Shown one piece after another: positions 34,911 to 42,895 of a stretch of 64,000 nucleotides of DNA (within the stretch, counting starts at the first letter, position 1; every line of letters starts with the position of its first letter). Source of the stretch: Thiodiazotropha sp040506705 (GTDB lineage: Bacteria; Pseudomonadota; Gammaproteobacteria; Chromatiales; Chromatiaceae); NCBI GenBank assembly GCA_040506705.1, contig JBEVWG010000004.1:1-64000 (forward strand), read 5' to 3'. The position numbers and the translations under genes are program-made. The notes below the pieces were generated by a model. The model was given only the letters and a program-made list of their open reading frames with translations, ran no database searches and had not been told where the DNA came from.

Positions 34911-35084
34911 CTACTTTTCTTTCTTTACGCCCTTGAACGGGGACTTATCAGACGTTTTCACATCCATAAACTGACCGGTTGCGGTATCGCGCTTAACCCA
35001 GTTGCCAGCTGGGGTCCTAGTCTGTGAGCGCTGCCTGACGGCGCCATTTCGGTGTCCATCGCCTTTCGGAGGGTTGGTGGCCAT
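34911..35084 (-). CDS. Small basic conserved protein
   Basis: A 57-residue very basic protein (PPKGDGHRNGAVRQRSQTRT, then NWVKRDTATGQFMDVK and SPFKGVKKEK). Similar short proteins are common beside type I/III restriction or defence loci, often annotated only as hypothetical. The ATG at 35084 follows ATGGAGTTCAGCT. It starts the minus-strand operon divergent from the WYL regulator, so both may answer to the operator region between them. Confidence 0.66.
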   Translation of the reverse strand: MATNPPKGDGHRNGAVRQRSQTRTPAGNWVKRDTATGQFMDVKTSDKSPFKGVKKEK

Positions 35085-35136
35085 AGCTGAACTCCATTGC
35101 AAAATGAAAGAGCAGGCAGAGCAGGTCTCTAGCTAG

Positions 35137-35190
35137 CATGCTACTATCATCAAAATGATGATGTCAAGTGGTATTAATGATCGTAGCATG
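35137..35190. promoter_or_regulatory. Nested inverted repeats between divergent operons
   Basis: CATGCTAC (35137-35144) is matched in inverse by GTAGCATG (35183-35190), and inside lies ATCATCA-AAA-TGATGAT (35146-35162). The site is between the small-gene operon and the WYL regulator gene. It is the natural place for the WYL protein to bind. Confidence 0.6.
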
Positions 35191-35262
35191 AAAAAAGAGT
35201 ACTACAAGTCGTCATATTAGGGCAGAATACTTCACTATTTGGAGCTTGGGAGATGATTTACG

Positions 35263-36177
35263 GTGCTTCTTTCAGAAATAAGCCAGGTACAAAAAGAACG
35301 GTTATCCCATATAGATTTCAGGGCGTATTTCCTGGGGGGAATCGGTCGAAGCGACCTTGTGTCCCGGTTTGGCATTGGGGAGGCGGCGGCCACAAGAGAC
35401 ATAACCCTATATAGAGAGCTGGCGCCGAAAAATCTCGAGTACGACACACAAGTCAGGTCGTATCTTAAGTCCGAGGCGTTCAAACCTCTGTTTGATTACT
35501 CGCCCGCACAGGTTCTGGCCGCGCTTTCGCATGGCTTCGGCGAGGATTTCGTCGGTAGTCACAAGGCGATGATTCCATGCGCGACGCCGGCCGAACTGAA
35601 CAAACCTATATTACCTGTCCTTGCCGTTCTCACTCGGGCTATTCATCGCAAGAGGGTGGTCCGCATTCAGTATCGTTCAATTGATTCCGGCCTGAGCACT
35701 CGTGAAATTGTTCCATTTGTTCTGGTCGATAATGGCCTGCGCTGGCATGTGCGCGCATATGACCGAAAGCGGGAAGCCTTCATAGATTTTGTGATAACTC
35801 GTATCACGGATCCAGTCATTACCGACAGCGAACCACAAGAGCATGAAACACGCGAGGCGGATATCCAGTGGAATCGCATCGTAGAGATGGAGTTGGTGGC
35901 TCACCCGAAGTTGCTGCACCCGGAAACCATCGAAATGGATTATGCCATGCAGGATGGTGTACTGAAGGTCAACGTACGAGCTGCCGTTGCGGGCTATGTG
36001 TTGAGACGGTGGAACGTAGACTGCACGGAAGATCATAGCCTAAGGGGGACGGGAAACAACAGCCAGAAAGGGGCAGAGTATCACCTCTGGCTTCGAAACA
36101 GGCAGGCACTATACGGCGTTCAGAATCTGGTGCTGGCGCCAGGCTACATGACTGAAACAGCCTCCGGTAAACAATAA
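35263..36177 (+). CDS. WYL-domain defence regulator (BrxR/CapW-like)
   Basis: A 304-residue regulator. A winged helix-turn-helix (YFLGGIGRSDLVSRFGIGEA) is followed by a WYL domain (RKRVVRIQYRSI, IVPFVLVDNGLRWHVRAYD). The length and plan match BrxR and CapW, repressors that sense nucleic acids or nucleotides and sit at the start of BREX and CBASS loci. The start is GTG after GGGAG. Its place directly before the helicase gene and facing a divergent small-gene operon suggests it controls the whole defence island. Confidence 0.85.
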   Translation: MLLSEISQVQKERLSHIDFRAYFLGGIGRSDLVSRFGIGEAAATRDITLYRELAPKNLEYDTQVRSYLKSEAFKPLFDYSPAQVLAALSHGFGEDFVGSHKAMIPCATPAELNKPILPVLAVLTRAIHRKRVVRIQYRSIDSGLSTREIVPFVLVDNGLRWHVRAYDRKREAFIDFVITRITDPVITDSEPQEHETREADIQWNRIVEMELVAHPKLLHPETIEMDYAMQDGVLKVNVRAAVAGYVLRRWNVDCTEDHSLRGTGNNSQKGAEYHLWLRNRQALYGVQNLVLAPGYMTETASGKQ

Positions 36178-36208
36178 CGAGTAAGTATCAGGGAAGTGCT
36201 AGACAACA

Positions 36209-38824
36209 ATGATTACTGATTACCATGCCAAGATTTTCGCTCATGAATTGAGTAAGCGGTATTCCGTGGCGGATGCCGAAAAGCTGGCGGGTACGTTGTT
36301 CGATGCTCAAGTTGATTTGAACCCACATCAGGTCGAAGCTGCTCTGTTTGCCTTCAAATCGCCTCTGTCAAAAGGGGCGATTCTCGCGGACGAAGTTGGT
36401 TTGGGTAAAACCATTGAGGCCGGTCTTGTGTTGGCGCAAAAATGGACCGAACGGAAGCGACGCATCCTGATTATCACGCCTGCTAACCTCCGCAAACAAT
36501 GGTCACAGGAGATCGAGGAAAAATTCTTCCTGCCTACGATGATCCTGGAAGCCAGGAACTACAACAAGATGATCAAGGATGGCAAACGACATCCTTTCGA
36601 GCAAAAAGTGCTGGTGATCTGCTCCTTCCAGTTCGCCGCTCGCCATGCTGAGGAGCTCATGGTCACGCCATGGGATTTGGCGGTGATTGATGAAGCTCAT
36701 CGGCTTCGTAATGTCTACCGGCCGGACAACAAAATTGGCAAAGCGCTCAAGGGGGCGCTCGCCAACACCCCCAAGGTGCTGTTGACTGCCACACCGCTGC
36801 AAAACTCCCTGATGGAGCTTTATGGACTCGTTAGCATCATTGACGATTACACCTTTGGGGATGCCAAGAGTTTTCGAACTCAGTACGCTCGTCTTACCGG
36901 TGAATCTCTATTCAACGAACTAAAAGGTCGCCTTGCGCCGGTATGCCAGCGCACACTGCGTCGGCAAGTGCTCGAATACATCCGCTATACCAACCGCATA
37001 CCCGTTACGCAGGAATTCGTCCCAACCGATGACGAACAGGCACTCTACGACATGGTATCCGATTATCTGCGTCGTCCCAGCCTGCAAGCCCTGCCGTCCG
37101 GCCAGCGTACACTCATGACGCTTATCATGCGCAAGCTGCTGGCATCGTCCACCTTTGCTATCGCCGGCGCTCTGGATTCGTTGGCGCGAAAGCTCGAACG
37201 GCAGCTTAAGGAAGACAAAGATCTGAAGTCGCGTCTCGAAGAAGAGATCGCTGAAGACTACGAAGAATTCGACGAGGTTGCAGATGAGTGGTCCGATGAG
37301 GATGCCGAACGTGAACTGCTTACGGAAACTGACATAGAAGCGATCAAGTTCGAGATCGATGATCTACGCACCTTCCGTGACCTCGCCGTTACCATTACCG
37401 AAAACGCCAAGGGGCAGACCTTGCTTGGCGCTTTGAACGTCGGTTTTGCTAAAGCTGCAGAGCTTGGCGGTCCGGAAAAGACCATCATCTTTACCGAGTC
37501 CCGCCGCACACAGGACTACCTGGTGCGCTTGCTCTCAGAGAATGGCTACGACGACAAGCTCGTACTGTTCAACGGATCCAATAACGACCCACAATCAAAA
37601 GAGATCTACAACACCTGGCGTGAGGTCAACAAAGGCAGCGACAAAATAACCGGCTCACGCACCGCAGATATACGTGCTGCTTTGGTGGATTACTTCCGTG
37701 AGAAGGCATCTATCATGATCGCCACCGAAGCCGCAGCGGAAGGTATCAACCTGCAATTCTGTTCCATGGTGGTCAACTACGATTTACCCTGGAATCCACA
37801 GCGTATAGAACAGCGCATTGGCCGTTGCCACCGGTACGGCCAGAAATACGATGTGGTAGTGGTTAACTTCCTCAACAAGAATAACGCAGCCGATCAGCGT
37901 GTATATGAACTGCTGGCAGAGAAGTTCCAGCTCTTTTCCGGTGTGTTCGGGGCCAGTGACGAAGTACTGGGAGCCGTTGAGTCCGGTGTCGAGTTCGAGA
38001 AACGTATTGTCGCCATCTACCAGAACTGTCGAACCACCGAGGAGATCGAAGAAGAATTCGAACGCTTGCAAACGGAAATGGATAGTCAGATCAACGCTTC
38101 CATGGAGGATACACGGCAAAAGCTGTTGGAGAATTTCGACGCGGAAGTGCATGACCGTCTCAAAGTGAATCTTAGCAAAAGTAAAGAGTATCTCGATCGC
38201 TATGAACGCATGCTCTGGTCGATGACGCGTCATGAACTGTCTGAGCATGCGACGTTCGATGACGCCTACCTGACCTTTACCCTTAACACACAACCGGATG
38301 GCGTCACTGTGCCAATCGGCGGCTATCACCTGTCCAAAACCAGCCTTGATGGTCACCGGTACCGCATCGGTCACGCGCTCGCCCAGCATGTTCTCGGCAT
38401 TGCAGGCTCACGCAAACTCAACGGCGCAGAATTGATCTTTGACTATTCAGCATGGCCTCTGAAAGCGGTGAGCGTGGAGCCGTATGTAGGTAAGTCCGGC
38501 ACAATGACTGTACAAAAGCTCTCTGTCAGAGGCGCTGACGACCAGGACCATATCATTATTGCCGCCATCACCGACGACGGCGAGCGATTAAAACACAAGG
38601 CTGCCATTCGGCTTTTTGAACTGCCATCGAAGATGAATAGTCAGGCAGATCTGGCCGCGCCTGCTTCTGTAAAGCGAATCGTTGAAAACGAACGCAAGAT
38701 CATCCTGGATGAGCTTGCCGCGCGCCAGGCCGCATGGTTCGACGACGAAATGGACAAGCTCGACAACTGGGCGGAGGACAAGCGCGCCGGTCTCAAGGCG
38801 GATTTGAGAGAGCTGGATGACTAG
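36209..38824 (+). CDS. SNF2-type helicase of a defence island, cut by an amber codon
   Basis: An 871-residue superfamily 2 ATPase as read. Walker A is DEVGLGKTIEA (about residues 60-70), the DEAH box is in VIDEAHRLRN (about 161), and the C-terminal helicase half holds IATEAAAEGINLQFC and NPQRIEQRIGRCHRYGQ. It resembles the SNF2/RapA-type helicases found with type III restriction genes and in DISARM-like islands. The TAG at 38822-38824 splits off a further 77 in-frame codons (see the next feature), so the natural protein is probably 949 residues. Confidence 0.87.
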   Translation: MITDYHAKIFAHELSKRYSVADAEKLAGTLFDAQVDLNPHQVEAALFAFKSPLSKGAILADEVGLGKTIEAGLVLAQKWTERKRRILIITPANLRKQWSQEIEEKFFLPTMILEARNYNKMIKDGKRHPFEQKVLVICSFQFAARHAEELMVTPWDLAVIDEAHRLRNVYRPDNKIGKALKGALANTPKVLLTATPLQNSLMELYGLVSIIDDYTFGDAKSFRTQYARLTGESLFNELKGRLAPVCQRTLRRQVLEYIRYTNRIPVTQEFVPTDDEQALYDMVSDYLRRPSLQALPSGQRTLMTLIMRKLLASSTFAIAGALDSLARKLERQLKEDKDLKSRLEEEIAEDYEEFDEVADEWSDEDAERELLTETDIEAIKFEIDDLRTFRDLAVTITENAKGQTLLGALNVGFAKAAELGGPEKTIIFTESRRTQDYLVRLLSENGYDDKLVLFNGSNNDPQSKEIYNTWREVNKGSDKITGSRTADIRAALVDYFREKASIMIATEAAAEGINLQFCSMVVNYDLPWNPQRIEQRIGRCHRYGQKYDVVVVNFLNKNNAADQRVYELLAEKFQLFSGVFGASDEVLGAVESGVEFEKRIVAIYQNCRTTEEIEEEFERLQTEMDSQINASMEDTRQKLLENFDAEVHDRLKVNLSKSKEYLDRYERMLWSMTRHELSEHATFDDAYLTFTLNTQPDGVTVPIGGYHLSKTSLDGHRYRIGHALAQHVLGIAGSRKLNGAELIFDYSAWPLKAVSVEPYVGKSGTMTVQKLSVRGADDQDHIIIAAITDDGERLKHKAAIRLFELPSKMNSQADLAAPASVKRIVENERKIILDELAARQAAWFDDEMDKLDNWAEDKRAGLKADLRELDD

Positions 38825-39058
38825 ATCAAGACACTGAAAAAGGAAATTCGGCAGACAGGTAATTTGCCTGACAAGCTTGCTCTCCAGAAGAAGATGCGTC
38901 CACTCGAGCAAAAACGGGATGAAGCGTGGCGAGCCTACGACGCTGCCGCCAAAGAGATTGAAATCCAGAAGGACAGGATACTGGATCAGGTGGAGACGCG
39001 GCTCGGGCAAGAGGTTACCGAAGAAGAACTGTTCACCATCAGATTCAGGGTCAATTGA
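38825..39058 (+). pseudogene. Detached C-terminal end of the helicase gene
   Basis: The frame of the helicase continues without interruption after the TAG for 77 codons to TGA at 39056-39058. The peptide (PDKLALQKKMRPLEQKRDEA, then WRAYDAAAKEIEIQ) is a coiled coil like the one that ends full-length relatives. The change from GAG to TAG (Glu to stop) would explain it. Loss of this tail may weaken or alter the helicase. Confidence 0.72.
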
Positions 39059-39227
39059 GTGAGACAGGGAGTGCTGTGGGGCAGTGGGGCGCCAGGAGTC
39101 CGCGAACTAGATCAAGGAGAACAATATGTTACGAGAATCCAGGCCGGAACTCAGCTGACGACAACCATGCCGGCGGTGGCGCCAGATTTGGCAAAATAGT
39201 AATGGATATATAGACAAAAATGTATTA

Positions 39228-39238
39228 ACCTAATAGGT
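39228..39238 (+). promoter_or_regulatory. Operator-like palindrome before higB
   Basis: ACCTAATAGGT is a perfect palindrome ten bases before the TTG start of the toxin gene. HigA-type antitoxins commonly bind such short palindromes in their own promoter. Confidence 0.5.
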
Positions 39239-39247
39239 AAGTAAAAA

Positions 39248-39595
39248 TTGATTGATATCGATTTTGCCAGCAAGAAGCTGCAAAAGCAATTTAACGAAGA
39301 AAAGACGATGCTCAAGGCCTTCGGGCAGCAGCGCGCAAAGCGAATCAAGGTGGTGATGACGGCATTACGGGCAGCCCCAAACCTGGGTGTATTTGCACCG
39401 CCCTACAGTCCACCACACCGGTGCCACGAACTGACGGGCAAGCGCAAAGGCACGCTCAGCCTGGATCTGGACGGCCCGTACCGTCTGATCGTCCAGCCGT
39501 TACACAACCCGCTACCGGTGCGGCCGGAAGGTGGGCTGGATTGGCACCGTATTACAGCCATCAAGATATTAGGCATTGAGGACACCCATGGATAA
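39248..39595 (+). CDS. higB: HigB-like toxin
   Basis: A 115-residue RelE/HigB-type protein. LRAAPNLGVFAPPYSPPHRCHELTGKR is broken into segments of the fold, then SLDLDGPYRLIVQPL and DWHRITAIKILGIEDTH match the last strands and the catalytic region. HigB toxins cut mRNA on the ribosome. It starts with TTG, a weak start that would limit toxin output, and overlaps the antitoxin gene by eight bases. The gene order toxin-antitoxin is that of higBA. Confidence 0.8.
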   Translation: MIDIDFASKKLQKQFNEEKTMLKAFGQQRAKRIKVVMTALRAAPNLGVFAPPYSPPHRCHELTGKRKGTLSLDLDGPYRLIVQPLHNPLPVRPEGGLDWHRITAIKILGIEDTHG

Positions 39596-40688
39596 CGCAG
39601 CTATCAACCACTACACGCCTGACTATACAGTCACTCCCGGCGAGGTGCTGGGCTACGAGCTCGAACTGCGTAACATGAGTCGAACCGAACTGGCCAAGCG
39701 CACGGGCTTAAGCGAAAAGCACATCATTGCCATCCTCAAGGGCAAGGGCACGGTCATTATCACGCCTGAAACCGCCATCAAGCTGGAGCGTGCCCTGGGT
39801 ATGCCAGTCGAGTACTGGCTCAATCTGGAGGCCCACTACCAGGAGACCCGCGCGCGGTTGGCGGAAGAGGTTCAGCTGGAAAAAGACCTCGGCTGGCTCA
39901 AACGTATACCCGTCAATGCTATGGTAAAAATGGGATGGCTAAAAAAGCATAAGGACAAAAAGCAGCAGCTCGATGAAGTGCTGCGCTTCTTCGGTATTGC
40001 CAGCGTGGAACAGTGGGATGATATCTGGCCCAACGTGGCCGTCGCCTACCGTCAGCACAACAAGCACGAAATCTTCCCGGAGGCGGTTTCCGCCTGGCTG
40101 CGCCAGGGTGAACTGGAAGCCACAAACATCGCGTGCCAGCCATATGACAAACCCGCATTTCGGCAGGCGCTGGATGATATCCGCGCCCTCACGGCCGAAA
40201 CCGATCCCGCGCATTTTGTTCCCGCCTTGCAGCAGCGTTGTGCCCAGGCCGGCGTCGCCGTAGTGTTTATTCCATGTCTGCCCAAGACCGGCGTCAGCGG
40301 AGCAACTCGCTGGGTTAGTTCCGACAAGGCCATTATCCAGCTCAGCCTGCGCTACAAAACCAACGATCATCTCTGGTTCACTTTCTTCCATGAAGCCGGG
40401 CATATCCTCTTACACGGCAAGAAGGAGCTGTTTATTGAAGGTACGAACGGTATGGATGGTGAGAAGGAAGAACAAGCCAATCTCTTCGCCGAGCAGGAGC
40501 TGCTACCGAGAAAGGCCTTCAACAATTTCGCTACACAAGCGCCGTTCAGTAAAGCGGCTATCTGCCAATTTGCACAGGAAGTGGGTATTGCTCCCGGGAT
40601 TGTGGTTGGGCAATTGCAACACAAAAGACTGCTGCCGCCGACGCATTGCAACGATTTGAAGGTCAGGTATCAATGGAGTCACGAGTAG
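39588..40688 (+). CDS. higA: HigA-type antitoxin fused to an ImmA/IrrE peptidase domain
   Basis: A 366-residue protein. The N-terminal 100 residues are a HigA-like helix-turn-helix (RTELAKRTGLSEKHIIAIL, then PETAIKLERALGMPVEYWLN). The C-terminal part is an ImmA/IrrE-type metallopeptidase with HEAGH (FTFFHEAGHILLHGK) and EEQANLFAEQELLP as further metal ligand. The fusion suggests the antitoxin can be switched by proteolysis. The ATG at 39588 follows TTGAGGACACCC. It sits between the helicase and the GmrSD gene. Confidence 0.86.
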   Translation: MDNAAINHYTPDYTVTPGEVLGYELELRNMSRTELAKRTGLSEKHIIAILKGKGTVIITPETAIKLERALGMPVEYWLNLEAHYQETRARLAEEVQLEKDLGWLKRIPVNAMVKMGWLKKHKDKKQQLDEVLRFFGIASVEQWDDIWPNVAVAYRQHNKHEIFPEAVSAWLRQGELEATNIACQPYDKPAFRQALDDIRALTAETDPAHFVPALQQRCAQAGVAVVFIPCLPKTGVSGATRWVSSDKAIIQLSLRYKTNDHLWFTFFHEAGHILLHGKKELFIEGTNGMDGEKEEQANLFAEQELLPRKAFNNFATQAPFSKAAICQFAQEVGIAPGIVVGQLQHKRLLPPTHCNDLKVRYQWSHE

Positions 40689-40737
40689 TGGCCAATAGTG
40701 GGAACAGTCCTGAAATGAAATGGATGAGCAATAACGA

Positions 40738-42852
40738 ATGAAAGCAACTGAGGCAAAGCTACTCGATTTTCTGAAGAAATCACCACAGTTTGTGATTCCT
40801 ATCTATCAGCGCACCTATTCCTGGACGGAAAAGGAAGTGCGGCAACTTTGGGATGATATCCTTCGCGCAGGGCAGAGCGATGATATCTCGGCCCATTTCA
40901 TTGGTTCGGTCGTGTATGTGGAAAAGGGTCTTTATTCAATATCAGCCCAGTCACCGTTGTTGGTTATCGATGGTCAGCAACGTCTTACAACAGTCAGTCT
41001 GTTGATCGCTGCATTGGCGTCTGCGATCGGCGAAGGAGAGCCGATAGAAGGTTTTTCTCCCCGGAAACTGCGCAATTACTATTTGCTGAATCCAGAAGAG
41101 GAGGGAGGGCGGCACTTCAAGCTGATCCTTTCCCAAACAGACAAGGCCTCTCTGATTTCGATCCTCAAGGATGCACCGCAGCCAAAGGAACATTCAATCC
41201 GCATCACGGAGAACCTGAAGCTTTTCCAGGAATTGTTAGCTGAACAGAAAGAGAATCTGGAAACCGTCTGTAAGGGCATCGCCAAGTTGATGGTTGTCGA
41301 TATATCGCTCGATCGCGATCAGGATAACCCACAACTCATTTTCGAGAGTATGAACTCCACGGGCCGAGAACTCAGCCAGGCCGACCTGATTCGCAATTTC
41401 ATACTCATGGGCCTGGAGCCCGAGCTACAGACCCAGCTCTACGAAAGTTATTGGCGACCGATGGAGCTGGCCTTTGGACAGGAAGCCTACACGACTCACT
41501 TCGACGGCTTTATGCGGCATTACCTGACGGTCAGGACTGGCGAGATTCCCAAAATGGGCGAGGTCTATGACGCGTTCAAAAAACATGCACGGTCATCCAG
41601 CGTCTCCAATGCGGGTGTGGAATCCCTGGTTGCGGAGTTGCATGCCTATGCCGGACACTTCTGTGCCATGGCACTGGGCACTGAAGAGGATTCGGGGCTC
41701 AATCGTGCCTTTCATGACCTGCGGGAACTCAAGGTCGATGTCGCCTATCCATTGCTGCTCGAGCTGTATCACGACTATCAAAGCCAGATTCTTTCCAGAG
41801 AAGACTTCCTTAAGGCGGTACGCGCAATAGAAAGTTACGTCTTCCGTCGTGCGGTCTGTGCCATACCGACCAATTCCATGAATAAGACGTTCGCCAATAT
41901 CGGCAAGACGCTAAAGAAGGATCGCTATCTGGAAAGCCTGGAAGCCGCCTTTCTGTTACTGCCGTCCTATCGCCGTTTTCCGAAGGACGATGAATTCAAA
42001 CGTGAACTCAAGATCAAAGATCTCTATAACTTCCGTAGCCGGAGTTACTGGTTACGAAGGCTGGAAAATCACGGGCGCAAAGAGCGCGTGCCAGTCGATG
42101 AATATACGATAGAACACATACTGCCCCAGTGTGATAACGATCCTGAAAAAGTACCCGCCGTGTGGCGAGAGGAACTCGGTGAAGACTGGGAAAACGTCTG
42201 GGAGACCTACCGGCATACGCTCGGTAACCTGACCCTGACCGGTTATAACTCGGAATACTCTAACCGCAGCTTTGCCGAGAAGTGCAATATGGAAGGCGGC
42301 TTTGCCCAGAGTCCATTGCGCCTGAACAAGAACCTGGGGGCGGAAGGAAGCTGGAATAAGGACTCCATTGAGGGACGGGCCGCCTACCTTGCGGCCCAGG
42401 CAGTTTCAGTATGGCAGGCCCCAGCGCTGGATGCAGAACTACTGGCTGCCTACAAGCCGTCACCGGCGATCACGTCGGCCAGCTACACCATTGAGGACCA
42501 TCCACACCTGGCTTCAGGTTCAATGCGTGACCTGTTTGATGCATTCCGTAAACAGGTGTTGGCGCTTGATCCGGTCGTGTCAGAGGAGTTTCTAAAACTC
42601 TACGTGGCCTACAAGGCAGAAACTAATTTTGTGGATGTCGTGCCCCAGGCCAAACGCCTGCGTCTTTCACTGAATATGCCATTCCCCGATATCGACGACC
42701 CCAAAGGCCTGTGCAAAGACGTCACTGGTCTGGGGCGCTGGGGCAATGGCGACGTGGAGGTGGGACTGTCGACTCTCGACGAACTGCCCTATGTGCTGGG
42801 CCTGGTACGACAATCCTTTGAAAAACAGATGGGTAATGGCACAGATGAGTAG
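40738..42852 (+). CDS. GmrSD-type modification-dependent restriction enzyme
   Basis: A 704-residue single-chain enzyme. The N-terminal DUF262 (GmrS-like) domain has IPIYQRTYSW (residues about 20-29) and DGQQRLTT (about 78-85). The DUF1524 HNH nuclease is marked by YTIEHILPQCDND (about 457-468) and GNLTLTGYNSEYSN. The last 110 residues match a DUF5655-type tail. GmrSD enzymes cut phage DNA with sugar-modified cytosine (type IV). No strong ribosome binding site precedes the ATG. Confidence 0.88.
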   Translation: MKATEAKLLDFLKKSPQFVIPIYQRTYSWTEKEVRQLWDDILRAGQSDDISAHFIGSVVYVEKGLYSISAQSPLLVIDGQQRLTTVSLLIAALASAIGEGEPIEGFSPRKLRNYYLLNPEEEGGRHFKLILSQTDKASLISILKDAPQPKEHSIRITENLKLFQELLAEQKENLETVCKGIAKLMVVDISLDRDQDNPQLIFESMNSTGRELSQADLIRNFILMGLEPELQTQLYESYWRPMELAFGQEAYTTHFDGFMRHYLTVRTGEIPKMGEVYDAFKKHARSSSVSNAGVESLVAELHAYAGHFCAMALGTEEDSGLNRAFHDLRELKVDVAYPLLLELYHDYQSQILSREDFLKAVRAIESYVFRRAVCAIPTNSMNKTFANIGKTLKKDRYLESLEAAFLLLPSYRRFPKDDEFKRELKIKDLYNFRSRSYWLRRLENHGRKERVPVDEYTIEHILPQCDNDPEKVPAVWREELGEDWENVWETYRHTLGNLTLTGYNSEYSNRSFAEKCNMEGGFAQSPLRLNKNLGAEGSWNKDSIEGRAAYLAAQAVSVWQAPALDAELLAAYKPSPAITSASYTIEDHPHLASGSMRDLFDAFRKQVLALDPVVSEEFLKLYVAYKAETNFVDVVPQAKRLRLSLNMPFPDIDDPKGLCKDVTGLGRWGNGDVEVGLSTLDELPYVLGLVRQSFEKQMGNGTDE

Positions 42853-42895
42853 TCTGTCGATTGCCAAAAGAGAAAACAAAAGTGGATAACTCACT

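Noticed and set aside
37784..38389. A 201-codon minus-strand open frame
   Set aside because: It is antisense to the helicase core, whose motifs are unmistakable.
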